Source of the DNA: VAZQ01 sp963763365
Lineage (GTDB): Bacteria > Pseudomonadota > Alphaproteobacteria > Rhizobiales > Xanthobacteraceae
NCBI GenBank assembly: GCA_963763365.1
Contig: CAVXOE010000017.1
Coordinates: 124,001 to 188,000, forward strand
Direction of reading: 5' to 3'
Length of the DNA stretch: 64,000 nucleotides
Below the pieces are notes generated by a model that saw only the letters and a program-made list of their open reading frames with translations, ran no database searches and was not told the DNA's origin. Both the position numbers and the translations under genes were made by a program. Positions 1 through 7,881 of the stretch are shown here, in pieces. Each line of letters opens with the position of its first letter. Within the stretch, counting starts at the first letter, position 1.

Positions 1-337
1 CGTTGTAGAGGTCGAACCGGCGCGCCGCGATCAGCGACTTGAGGCGCTCTTTCGGCAGGCCGTAGCGCGCGACGGTCGCGATCAGCGCCGCCGCCACCGG
101 ATTGGCCTCGACATCGCCCCGCGCTTCGCCACCAAGCACGTCGCTCCACCACTGCAACCGGATCTCGCCCGCGACGGGATCGCGCACGACCTCGCGCACG
201 CGCGCGATCTCGATATTGAACGCGTAGAGCGCAAAGAGCGCCGCGCGCCGCTCGGCCGGCGCGAACAAGGCGGTCAGGAACCGGTCCCGGTCCGACGCAC
301 GCACCAGCGCCTCGCAATAGGCGAACGCATCCTGCAT
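1..337 (-). CDS. Squalene/phytoene synthase family protein, 5' part only
   Basis: Only the first 112 codons are present; the gene runs off the left edge. The reading frame from the ATG at 337 starts MQDAFAYCEALVRASDRDRF and continues with an LFALYAFNIEIARVREVV stretch and a QWWSD motif, the pattern of the all-alpha squalene/phytoene synthase fold (COG1562). In alphaproteobacteria a non-carotenoid member of this family often follows secF, and here it starts 38 nt after the secF stop in the same direction, so co-transcription is likely. The substrate cannot be deduced. Some family members are assembly factors for respiratory complex I (NDUFAF6-like) rather than isoprenoid enzymes, and that is an equally possible role. 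Confidence 0.75.
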   Translation of the reverse strand, partial: MQDAFAYCEALVRASDRDRFLTALFAPAERRAALFALYAFNIEIARVREVVRDPVAGEIRLQWWSDVLGGEARGDVEANPVAAALIATVARYGLPKERLKSLIAARRFDLYN

Positions 338-375
338 CGTGGGAGCTTAACGCAGCGCGGCGCGACTAGCACCGC

Positions 376-1347
376 TCAGGTGCGCGCACCGGAACCCCGT
401 TCTGCCTTCTCGTCTTCCGCGGTCTCGAGGCGGGTCGTGCCCACGCCGAGATAGATCAGGATCGGCGCGGCGATAAACACCGAGGTGTAGGTGCCGACCA
501 GCACCACGCCGAAGATCATCGTCGCCGTGAAGCTGTGGATCGCGTGCCCGCCGAAAAAGAGCAGCGCCAGCAGCGCCAGCGTCACGGTCACGTGCGTAAT
601 GATCGAGCGCGACAGCGTCGAATTGACCGAGATGTTGAGCAATTCCGGCATCGACATCTTCTTGTAGCGCCGCAGCATCTCGCGGATACGGTCATAGATG
701 ACGACCGTATCGTTGAGCGAGTAGCCAAGGATAGTGAGCAGCGCCGCGATGCTGGAGAGGTCGAAGTCGATCTGCGTCAGCGACATGTAGCCGATGGTCA
801 GCACGATATCGTGCACGTTCGCGATCATGGCGCCGAGCGCGAACTGCCATTCGAAACGGAACCACAGATAGATCAGGATGGAGAAGATCGCGAGGCCGAG
901 ACCGACCGTACTGTAGGCGAGCAACTCGGTCGAAACGCGCGGACCGACGACCTCGATGCGCCGGTAGTCGACCCCGCTGCCGAGCGCTTCGCGCACCTTG
1001 TTGATCGCCGCCTGCTGCGCCTGCTCACCGCCCGGCTGCTGCGCCACACGGATGAGCACATCGGTCGGTGCACCGAACTGCTGCAGCTGCACGTCGCCGA
1101 GGCCGAGGCCCGATAACGTCGTGCGCATCTTCGCGAGATCGGCCGGCCCGGACTTCGACTGCACTTCGATGAGCGTTCCGCCGATGAAATCGATGCCGAA
1201 ATTCAGCCCGTGGAAGAAGAACAGCAGAATGGCGGCGATCGACAAAATCGCGGAGACCGGAAAGCTGATGCGCCGGAAGCGCATGAAGTCGAACTTGGTG
1301 TCGTCCGGAACGATCCGTAAGAGCGGTATGAAAGGCAAAAGGCGCAC
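376..1347 (-). CDS. secF: Protein translocase subunit SecF
   Basis: SecF pairs with SecD in the inner membrane and uses the proton motive force to pull exported proteins through SecYEG. The 323-residue product has a first membrane segment near residues 28-46, a periplasmic region opening with DFIGGTLIEV, and a C-terminal block of five membrane segments holding a GYSLNDTVVIYDRIRE motif typical of the SecD/SecF family. The start is a GTG at 1347, 12 nt after the secD stop, which fits a yajC-secD-secF operon. Length and domain order are normal for the family. Confidence 0.97.
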   Translation of the reverse strand: MRLLPFIPLLRIVPDDTKFDFMRFRRISFPVSAILSIAAILLFFFHGLNFGIDFIGGTLIEVQSKSGPADLAKMRTTLSGLGLGDVQLQQFGAPTDVLIRVAQQPGGEQAQQAAINKVREALGSGVDYRRIEVVGPRVSTELLAYSTVGLGLAIFSILIYLWFRFEWQFALGAMIANVHDIVLTIGYMSLTQIDFDLSSIAALLTILGYSLNDTVVIYDRIREMLRRYKKMSMPELLNISVNSTLSRSIITHVTVTLALLALLFFGGHAIHSFTATMIFGVVLVGTYTSVFIAAPILIYLGVGTTRLETAEDEKAERGSGART

Positions 1348-1359
1348 GAGATGTTCCGT

Positions 1360-2967
1360 CTATGAAATCGCGAGGCGCTGTGGGCGCGTCCAGCGCACCC
1401 AATACGCCACCATCACGCGCGTGAGCGTGAAAGCGGTGAACACCGTCGTGATGATGCCGATGCCGAGTGTCACGGCAAAGCCCCGCACCGGCCCGGTGCC
1501 GATGAAGAACAGCACCGCGGCGGCGATGAAGGTCGTGATGTTGGAATCGAGAATGGTGGAGAGAGCGCGCGCAAAGCCGGCGTCGATCGCCGTGATGGGG
1601 GTGCGGCCGGAGCGGATTTCCTCGCGGATGCGCTCATAGATGAGCACGTTGCTGTCGACCGCGATTCCGACCGTCAGCACGATGCCGATGATGCCGGGAA
1701 GCGTGAGCGTGGCATTGAGCAGCGAGAGCACGCCGAAGATCATCGCGACGTTGATCGCGACCGCGACGTTGGCGATCAGCCCGAACTTGCCGTAGGTCAA
1801 GGTCATGAAGACGATGACGAGGGCGAAGCCGAAATAGGAGGCGAGCCGCCCCTTCTCGATCGAATCCTGCCCGAGGCCGGCGCCGACGACGCGCTGCTCG
1901 ATCACCGTGAGCTTCGCCGGCAACGCGCCCGCGCGCAGCAGGATGGCGAGGTTGTTCGCCGATTCGACCGTGAAGTTGCCGGAGATCTGGCCCGCGCCCT
2001 GGGTGATCGCATCGCGGATATAGGGCGCGGAGATCACCTCATTGTCGAGCACGATGGCGAACGGCCGCCCGATGTTCTCCTGCGTGACCAGCGCGAACTT
2101 GCGGGCGCCGGAGGAATTGAAACGGAAGCTGACGATCGGCTCGCTGGTGCGCTGGTCGAAGCCCGGCTGCGCATCGGTGAGCTCCTCGCCGGTGACGATG
2201 ACGCGCTTCTCCAGAAGATACGCCTGCCCGCCTTCGGCCTTGGAGCCGTAGACGATCTCCGATTCCGGCGGCGGCCGCGTTTCCAGCGCCTGCTGCGGTG
2301 TCATCGACATGTCGACCAGCCGGAAGGTCAGCTTGGCGGTCTTGCCGATGAGATCGATGAGCTGCTGCGGATCGCCAAGCCCCGGCACCTGCACCAGGAT
2401 ACGGTCGGCGCCCTGGCGCTGGATCGAGGGCTCGACGAGGCCGAGCTGATTGATGCGCCGCTCGATGATCTCGATCGACTGATCCACCACTTGTCGCGTG
2501 CGCTCGACAATGGCCGGCTCGGTGACGGTGAGTTGGATGAGCCCGCCGCCCGCGTTGACGACGTCGAGCGAGCGGCCGCCGGTCGAACCGATGAATCCGC
2601 CGAGCGGCTGGGAGAGCTCGCGCAGTTTGGTCAGCGCCTGCTGTGCGTCCGCTTCTCGCACGCGCACCTCGACGGTATTGCCGCGAATTGCGGGCGCGCC
2701 GGTAAGATTGATGCGTGCGTCGCGCATTGCCTTGCGGATTTCATCGCGCAGCGTTTCGATCTTCTGCCGGCGCACGTCGTTCACATCGACTTCGAGCAGG
2801 ATGTGCGAACCGCCTTGCAGATCGAGGCCGAGCACGATGTGGCGCTGCGCCCACTTCGGCCATTTCGCCACCGTCGATTCCGCGAAGAAGTTCGGCACCG
2901 CGAACAGGCAAACCACCAGCGCGGTAAGCAGGATCGCGGCCGCCTTCCACTTCGAGATATAGAGCAT
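1360..2967 (-). CDS. secD: Protein translocase subunit SecD
   Basis: The larger partner of SecF in the accessory translocase complex. The 535-residue protein has an N-terminal membrane anchor (about residues 8-28), the signature GLDLQGGSHILLEVD at the start of the large periplasmic P1 region, and a C-terminal export domain of membrane segments containing GIAVDSNVLIYERIREE. The start ATG at 2967 is the first in frame after yajC, and the 46-nt gap to yajC supports one transcript. Nothing unusual in length or motifs. Confidence 0.97.
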   Translation of the reverse strand: MLYISKWKAAAILLTALVVCLFAVPNFFAESTVAKWPKWAQRHIVLGLDLQGGSHILLEVDVNDVRRQKIETLRDEIRKAMRDARINLTGAPAIRGNTVEVRVREADAQQALTKLRELSQPLGGFIGSTGGRSLDVVNAGGGLIQLTVTEPAIVERTRQVVDQSIEIIERRINQLGLVEPSIQRQGADRILVQVPGLGDPQQLIDLIGKTAKLTFRLVDMSMTPQQALETRPPPESEIVYGSKAEGGQAYLLEKRVIVTGEELTDAQPGFDQRTSEPIVSFRFNSSGARKFALVTQENIGRPFAIVLDNEVISAPYIRDAITQGAGQISGNFTVESANNLAILLRAGALPAKLTVIEQRVVGAGLGQDSIEKGRLASYFGFALVIVFMTLTYGKFGLIANVAVAINVAMIFGVLSLLNATLTLPGIIGIVLTVGIAVDSNVLIYERIREEIRSGRTPITAIDAGFARALSTILDSNITTFIAAAVLFFIGTGPVRGFAVTLGIGIITTVFTAFTLTRVMVAYWVRWTRPQRLAIS

Positions 2968-3013
2968 CGGTCCTGAGTGTCCCGCTTCGTGCGCCGATCG
3001 CGCTCAGCCGGCG

Positions 3014-3370
3014 CTAGCTTGCGCTTTCGTCCTTGGCCGCCTCGCCTTTGACCGGCTCGCCCTTGGCACGCACGCCCGACACCATCGAGCGCACCTGCCG
3101 CACGCGCACCCCGTCGGCGATCTCCATCTCGACCTGCTCGTCGTCGACCACCTTGGTGACCTTGCCGACGAGCCCACCCGTCGTAATGACGGTGTCCCCG
3201 CGGCGCAAGTTCTTGATCAGCTCCTGGTGCTCCTTCGCCCGCTTCTGCTGCGGCCGCAGGATCAGGAAATACATGATCACAAAGATCAGAACGAACGGCA
3301 GCAACTGCATCAGCATGCCGTCGCCACCGAACGAGGGCAGGCCCTGGGCGTAAGCGGGCGTCACAAACAT
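3014..3370 (-). CDS. yajC: Preprotein translocase subunit YajC
   Basis: A small single-pass membrane protein that associates with the SecDF complex. The 118-residue product has one hydrophobic segment (about residues 22-41), the conserved LRPQQKRAKEH sequence just after it, and a basic/beta-rich domain with GDTVITTGGLVGKV. The C-terminus ends in a Lys/Glu-rich tail (KGEPVKGEAAKDESAS) that varies between species. It is the first gene of the yajC-secD-secF run and is divergent from the ATPase gene at 3653, so the 282-bp gap probably contains promoters for both directions. Confidence 0.95.
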   Translation of the reverse strand: MFVTPAYAQGLPSFGGDGMLMQLLPFVLIFVIMYFLILRPQQKRAKEHQELIKNLRRGDTVITTGGLVGKVTKVVDDEQVEMEIADGVRVRQVRSMVSGVRAKGEPVKGEAAKDESAS

Positions 3371-3388
3371 CGTCCGTCCTCTTCGTAG

Positions 3389-3459
3389 CTCGGTCCCGGG
3401 CTAGGTTCCCGGCTCGGTTCCTGGCTTGTTTCCGGCTTTGTTTCTGCCTTGGCCCCTGT
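3389..3459. repeat. Degenerate 12-bp tandem repeat between yajC and the AAA ATPase gene
   Basis: About six successive units of 11-12 bp follow one another: CTCGGTCCCGGG, CTAGGTTCCCGG, CTCGGTTCCTGG, CTTGTTTCCGG, CTTTGTTTCTGC, CTTGGCCCCTG. The array lies in the divergent intergenic region, 19 bp upstream of the yajC start. No function is known; it could be a decayed binding-site array or simple slippage. Confidence 0.7.
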
Positions 3460-3652
3460 GCGCCTCACCCGCGCACCGTTTTGCTTTTGCCACAATCGCT
3501 TGGCGGCCGAAATCGGCGCGGACTATAGCGGCCACCGGCCCAATTGCAACGCCGGTCTGGACGGCCGTTTTTGGCCGGATTCAGCCCAAAATGGCCGATC
3601 TTGCAGGCCCGCCGGTGGCTCGCTAAGGGTGCGGCGGAACCCAGGGTGCAAG

Positions 3653-4630
3653 ATGGCCAAGCGCAGCAAGAAACCCCCGGCAACGGCCGCCCCGCCCCGC
3701 ATGCCTCGCAAGGCAACCGGCGCCCCCGCGGACGCCTCCGAGCGCATCGCCGCCGCGCTCGAACGGCTCGCCCCGCGGGAGCAATCGGCAACCGATTTTG
3801 CCGAGGCGGACGCCTTCATCTGGTACCCGGAAGGCCGGCGGCTCGCGCCGGTACCGCGCGTCAACCGCGTCGAGATGGCGCTGCTCAAGGGCATCGACCG
3901 CGTGCGTGACATGCTGGTCGAAAATACCGAACGGTTTGCGCGCGGACTGCCGGCAAACAACGCGCTGTTATGGGGCGCGCGCGGCATGGGCAAGTCTTCG
4001 CTGGTCAAGGCGGTGCATGCGCAGATCAACGCGGCGCAGGGCGGCAAGGATTCTGGCAACAAGACGTCGGGCAACAAGGCATCGGGCAACAAGACCGGTT
4101 CGGGCAAGCTCAAACTGGTGGAGATTCATCGCGAGGACATCGAAAGCCTGCCCGAACTGATGGCACTGATGCGCAACGCCGAGCTTCGCTTCATCGTGTT
4201 CTGCGACGATCTGTCCTTTGAGGCGGAGGACACCAGCTACAAATCGCTCAAGGCAATGCTCGAAGGCGGCATCGAGGGCAGGCCCGACAACGTCGTGTTC
4301 TACGCCACGTCGAACCGGCGCCACCTCATGGCGCGTGACATGATGGAGAACGAACGCGCGACCGCGATCAATCCCGGCGAGGCGATCGAGGAGAAGGTGT
4401 CGTTGTCGGATCGCTTCGGACTTTGGCTCGGGTTCCATCGCTGCAGCCAGGACGAATATCTCGCGATGGTTGACGGCTACGTCGCGCACTTCCGCATTCC
4501 GGTCGAGCCGGACGAACTGCGCAGCGAGGCGCTGGAATGGGCGACAACGCGCGGCGCGCGCTCGGGCCGTGTCGCCTGGCAATATGTGCAGGACCTCGCC
4601 GGCCGCCGCGGCGTTCGGATTACGACATAG
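3653..4630 (+). CDS. DUF815-family AAA+ ATPase
   Basis: A 325-residue member of the DUF815 (COG2607) ATPase family, cytoplasmic proteins of unassigned role. The P-loop is GARGMGKSS at about residue 108. A Walker B-like strand reads RFIVFCDDLSFE, and a sensor-like YATSNRRHL follows. The frame is open from 3449, but the family begins with a basic stretch like MAKRSKKPP, so the ATG at 3653 is preferred. Just after the Walker A helix there is a low-complexity insertion built of SGNK repeats that is not part of the usual family core. It is divergent from yajC and convergent with the LysM/M23 gene, 24 nt away. Confidence 0.85.
   Translation: MAKRSKKPPATAAPPRMPRKATGAPADASERIAAALERLAPREQSATDFAEADAFIWYPEGRRLAPVPRVNRVEMALLKGIDRVRDMLVENTERFARGLPANNALLWGARGMGKSSLVKAVHAQINAAQGGKDSGNKTSGNKASGNKTGSGKLKLVEIHREDIESLPELMALMRNAELRFIVFCDDLSFEAEDTSYKSLKAMLEGGIEGRPDNVVFYATSNRRHLMARDMMENERATAINPGEAIEEKVSLSDRFGLWLGFHRCSQDEYLAMVDGYVAHFRIPVEPDELRSEALEWATTRGARSGRVAWQYVQDLAGRRGVRITT
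4052..4106 (+). repeat. In-frame 15-bp tandem repeat encoding SGNK units
   Basis: Three near-identical 15-bp units (TCTGGCAACAAGACG and variants) encode the SGNKT/SGNKA/SGNKT run inside the DUF815 ATPase. Because the unit length is a multiple of three, copy-number change would keep the frame. Confidence 0.8.
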
Positions 4631-4654
4631 ACGGGTCGCTACGATAGACGACCG

Positions 4655-6049
4655 CTACGCGCCCTTGAGGAAACGCATCGGATCGAGCGGGGACGCGCCC
4701 TTGCGGATTTCGAAGTGCAGTTGCGGCGCGTTGACGTTGCCGGTCTGCCCCGACTTCGCGATCACCTGGCCGCGCTTCACCTGATCGCCGCGCTTGACCA
4801 TGATTTCCTTGGCGTGCGCGTAGGCGGTGACGTAGCCGTTCGGGTGGCGCACCAGCACGAGGTTGCCGTAACCCTTGAGCTCGTTGCCCGCATAGGCCAC
4901 GACGCCGTCCTCGGCCGACTTCACCGACGTGCCTTCCGGCAGCGCGAGGTTAATGCCGTCGTTCTGCACGCCGTTCGGCGACGTGCCGAAGCTCGCGATC
5001 ACGCGTCCGTTTGCCGGCCAGCGAAACGTCGGCAGCGCGCCCGCTGCTTCGGTGGTGGCCTTGCTGATCTCTTTCGCCGGCTCAGTCGTGGCCGAAGCGA
5101 GGCTGATGCTCTGCACCGGCTCGGCTTCCCGCGCTGCGGCAGGCACCGCGGCCTTCGCCTGCGCGACGTCGGTTCCGACCTTCGACTTGATGGCAGATGA
5201 GCGCACGCCCGGGATGACGAGGCGCTCGCCAATCTTGAGCGGCTGTGTCGGACGGATATTGTTCGCCTTGGCAATCTCGCCCACCGGCTTGCCGTAGAGG
5301 CGCGAAATCTTATTCAGCGTCTCGCCCGCCGCCACCACATGCACCCCTTGACCTGGGGCTGGTGGAACGGCGGTGGCCACCGGCGCGGCGGCGACCGGCG
5401 CCGGCCGGGTCGGCGGCGGCGCAGCAGCAACGCGTGGCGTCGGCGGCGCCGCTGCCGGCGCTGCGACGTAGCGCGGGATCACCAGTTGCTGGCCGGGATA
5501 GAGCTGCGCCTGCGCGGTGATGTTGTTGGCGTGCATGAGCGCGGTCGGCGGAACGCCATAGCGGCGCGAGACCGTGTCGACCGTGTCGCCCTGCGCGATC
5601 GTGACGGCCGTGCCGCCGTCCCAGGTCCAGCTCCCGCCCATAGGCCGCGGTGCGTGCGCGGCGGCCGGCGCGACCGAACCGGTGACGTCAGGCGCGCCGA
5701 GCTGACGCCCGGCGACCGCAGGCTGCGACGCAACCGGCGCTGCTCCAGGCGAGTACGAGGCCATGCCGCGGGCCCCTCCCGCGACGCCGGGGTTGGCGGC
5801 GACCGGATATGGCCGGCCGGCGGCGGGTGCCTGCGCGACAGGCGGCAGCGGTTGGCTTTCGATCCGGCCAACGGGCGCAGTTTGAACGGTGCGCACCGAA
5901 CCGGTCGCATCCGCGGGGTTTTGGGTGGCGTAGGGATTTTCGTTGAAGCGTGTCGACTCGGCGCTGCAACCGGCGACGGCAAGCGTCAGCGCCAGCACCG
6001 ATGTCCATAGCCTAAGCCGCGAGCGCGGCAGCTCGACAACGCGGAACAT
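4655..6049 (-). CDS. NlpD-like LysM and degenerate M23 lipoprotein (murein hydrolase activator)
   Basis: A 464-residue envelope protein with a lipoprotein signal ending in LAVAGC, a long Pro/Ala-rich linker, two LysM peptidoglycan-binding modules (around VTIAQGDTVDTVSRRYGV and HVVAAGETLNKISRLYGK) and a C-terminal M23 domain. The usual first zinc-ligand motif HxGxD is replaced by NDGIN, while YAHAKE and LHFEIR remain. This is the NlpD/EnvC pattern, where the domain activates amidases instead of cutting peptidoglycan itself. The ATG at 6049 is chosen over an in-frame GTG at 6073 because a G-rich stretch lies directly before it. Divisome-linked cell separation is the likely process (inference). 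The neighbouring pcm-surE order is commonly seen with nlpD in proteobacteria. Confidence 0.88.
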   Translation of the reverse strand: MFRVVELPRSRLRLWTSVLALTLAVAGCSAESTRFNENPYATQNPADATGSVRTVQTAPVGRIESQPLPPVAQAPAAGRPYPVAANPGVAGGARGMASYSPGAAPVASQPAVAGRQLGAPDVTGSVAPAAAHAPRPMGGSWTWDGGTAVTIAQGDTVDTVSRRYGVPPTALMHANNITAQAQLYPGQQLVIPRYVAAPAAAPPTPRVAAAPPPTRPAPVAAAPVATAVPPAPGQGVHVVAAGETLNKISRLYGKPVGEIAKANNIRPTQPLKIGERLVIPGVRSSAIKSKVGTDVAQAKAAVPAAAREAEPVQSISLASATTEPAKEISKATTEAAGALPTFRWPANGRVIASFGTSPNGVQNDGINLALPEGTSVKSAEDGVVAYAGNELKGYGNLVLVRHPNGYVTAYAHAKEIMVKRGDQVKRGQVIAKSGQTGNVNAPQLHFEIRKGASPLDPMRFLKGA

Positions 6050-6170
6050 GGCCCCCCACACTCTACGCAACACACGCGCAATCCATGTGGGGGCGAGTTA
6101 ACAGCCGCGAAGTAAACAAGACTTTAAGCAATCACCAAGCTTCAACCTTACTCAATGATTGGTAAATTTC

Positions 6171-6824
6171 TTACAATTCGCGCGCTTGTCCCGGCAAAAG
6201 CGGCACAAAACGCACGCCGATCAAATCCTCCTGCTTGGTTCCGCCCTCGCCTTTGGTGATTCGCACGAGCTGCTGCACACCATCCTGCGGCCCCAGTGGC
6301 AAAATCATCACGCCGTCCTTGGCGAGTTCGCCGACCAGCGCCTCGGGCACCGTCTCGGCCGCCGCCGTCACCATGATGCGGTCGTAGGGCGCGCGATCCG
6401 GCACGCCCAGGAGGCCGTCGGCCACGCGCACATCGACATTGTCGTAGCCGAGCGCCGCCAGGCGGCTGCGCGCGGCGTCGGCCAGTGTGCGATAACGCTC
6501 GACGCTGATCACCTCGCGCGCGAGCCGCGACAGGATGGCGGCCTGATAACCGGAGCCGGTGCCGACTTCCAGCACGCGATGCTCCGGCTGCACGTTGAGC
6601 TTCTCCGTCATGTAGGCGACGAGATAGGGCTGGCTGATGGTCTGGCCGCAGGCGATCGGCAGCGCGCGGTCGGCGTAGGCCTCGCTTTGCAGCGGCGCGT
6701 CGATGAATTGCTCGCGCGGCACATCGTCCATCGCGCGCAGCACCGCCTGATCGCTGATCCCGCGCCGCCGCAGCGCCAGCATGAACTGCATGCGGCCGGT
6801 GTCATTGCCCGTCGGTTGGGACAT
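6171..6824 (-). CDS. pcm: Protein-L-isoaspartate O-methyltransferase
   Basis: Repairs isoaspartyl residues in aged proteins by SAM-dependent methylation in the cytoplasm. The 217-residue protein shows the SAM-binding signature VLEVGTGSGYQAAIL, the family start of the repair domain near PREQFIDAPLQSEAY, and the TAAAETVPEALV motif near the C-terminus. The ATG at 6824 follows a clear GGAGGA ribosome site. It lies 45 nt downstream of surE in the same direction, the conserved surE-pcm pair that is usually grouped with an nlpD-type gene, as it is here. Confidence 0.95.
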   Translation of the reverse strand: MSQPTGNDTGRMQFMLALRRRGISDQAVLRAMDDVPREQFIDAPLQSEAYADRALPIACGQTISQPYLVAYMTEKLNVQPEHRVLEVGTGSGYQAAILSRLAREVISVERYRTLADAARSRLAALGYDNVDVRVADGLLGVPDRAPYDRIMVTAAAETVPEALVGELAKDGVMILPLGPQDGVQQLVRITKGEGGTKQEDLIGVRFVPLLPGQAREL

Positions 6825-6869
6825 GTCGTCCTCCTCGCGCTCACCTCAGGCACTCGCGCAGCGACGCCG

Positions 6870-7634
6870 TCAGCCGAACGTTTCGGCGAGTTGCGTCATG
6901 AACGGCTCGTCCGTCATGTCGAGGCGCAACGGCGTCACCGCGATGCGATTGCCGGCGAGCGCGGAAATGTCGGTGCCGTCGACCGGCGGCTGGCCGCGCT
7001 GGCGCACATACATGATCCAGTAATACGAGTTGCCGCGGCCGTCCTGGCGGCTTTCGATCTGCAACCGCTCCGTCTTGTTGCGGCCCTGCTGCGCCACCGC
7101 GATGCCCTTCACCTCGCCGGGCGGGCAATTCGGGAAGTTGATGTTGATCAGCACGTCGTGCGGGATACCGGCCTTGAGCGCGCGGCGGATGATGTCGGGC
7201 CCGTGCTTCACCGCGGTGTCCCAATGCGGCGGCTGCGCGCTGCGCGACATGTAGGCCTGCGACAGCGCGAACGACGGGATGCCGAGGATAGTGCCTTCGA
7301 CCGCGCCCGCGACGGTGCCGGAATAGATCACGTCTTCGCCGGCATTGCGGCCGCGGTTGACGCCCGAGAGCACGAGATCGGGCGGGCGGTCTTTCAGGAT
7401 GTGGCGCGCGCCCATGATGACGCAGTCGGTCGGCGTGCCTTTGACGGCGAAGCGGCGCTCGCCGACTTCGCGCAGCCGCAGCGGATCGTTGAGCGAGAGC
7501 GAGTGCGAGACGCCGGACTGGTCGGACTCCGGCGCGACGACCCACACGTCGTCCGACAGCGCGCGCCCGATCTCGGCGCACACGTCGAGCCCCTCGGAAT
7601 GAATGCCGTCGTCGTTGGTGACCAGGATGCGCAT
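6870..7634 (-). CDS. surE: 5'/3'-nucleotidase SurE
   Basis: A metal-dependent survival-protein phosphatase acting on nucleoside monophosphates. The product starts MRILVTNDDGIHSEGLD, which carries the catalytic Asp-Asp pair, followed by VVAPESDQSGVSHS and later GVNRGRNAGEDVIYSGTVAGA, all SurE signatures. The frame is open further upstream into the palindromic spacer, but the TNDDG motif must lie at the N-terminus, so the ATG at 7634 is the start, giving 254 residues, the usual length. It precedes pcm and follows serS across a 247-bp repeat-rich gap. Confidence 0.95.
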   Translation of the reverse strand: MRILVTNDDGIHSEGLDVCAEIGRALSDDVWVVAPESDQSGVSHSLSLNDPLRLREVGERRFAVKGTPTDCVIMGARHILKDRPPDLVLSGVNRGRNAGEDVIYSGTVAGAVEGTILGIPSFALSQAYMSRSAQPPHWDTAVKHGPDIIRRALKAGIPHDVLININFPNCPPGEVKGIAVAQQGRNKTERLQIESRQDGRGNSYYWIMYVRQRGQPPVDGTDISALAGNRIAVTPLRLDMTDEPFMTQLAETFG

Positions 7635-7699
7635 CAGGACTTTGCTTCGTCGCAGACGAGAATGGAATGAGCCCGTTGAGGCACGGTCGCGCCGCATCG

Positions 7700-7845
7700 T
7701 CCCCTCCCCCCATAGCCCGTCGCAGACGGGCGTAAACGCCCTTTCGCTGGGGGAGGGACAGGGAGGGGGGTAGCCACATGGCAAAATCTAACTTGTAGCC
7801 ACCCCCCTCCCCACCCCTCCCCCTCAAGGGGGGAGGGAGCAGACC
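7700..7845. repeat. C/G-rich nested inverted repeats between serS and surE
   Basis: The spacer holds several runs such as CCCCTCCCCC, GGGGGAGGGACAGGGAGGGG and their complements, with an IR in which GGGAGGGGGGT pairs with ACCCCCCTCCC. This is a palindromic intergenic repeat of a kind common in Hyphomicrobiales genomes. It could form strong hairpins at the mRNA level and act as a partial terminator or stability element for the serS/surE transcript. Confidence 0.7.
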
Positions 7846-7881
7846 GGGCCAGCCGCGCGCCTTCCTTCATCCACATTGCTT

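Noticed and set aside
6159..7670. Open frame of about 500 codons on the plus strand opposite pcm and surE
   Set aside because: Both real genes carry their signatures; the antisense frame has no recognisable domain.
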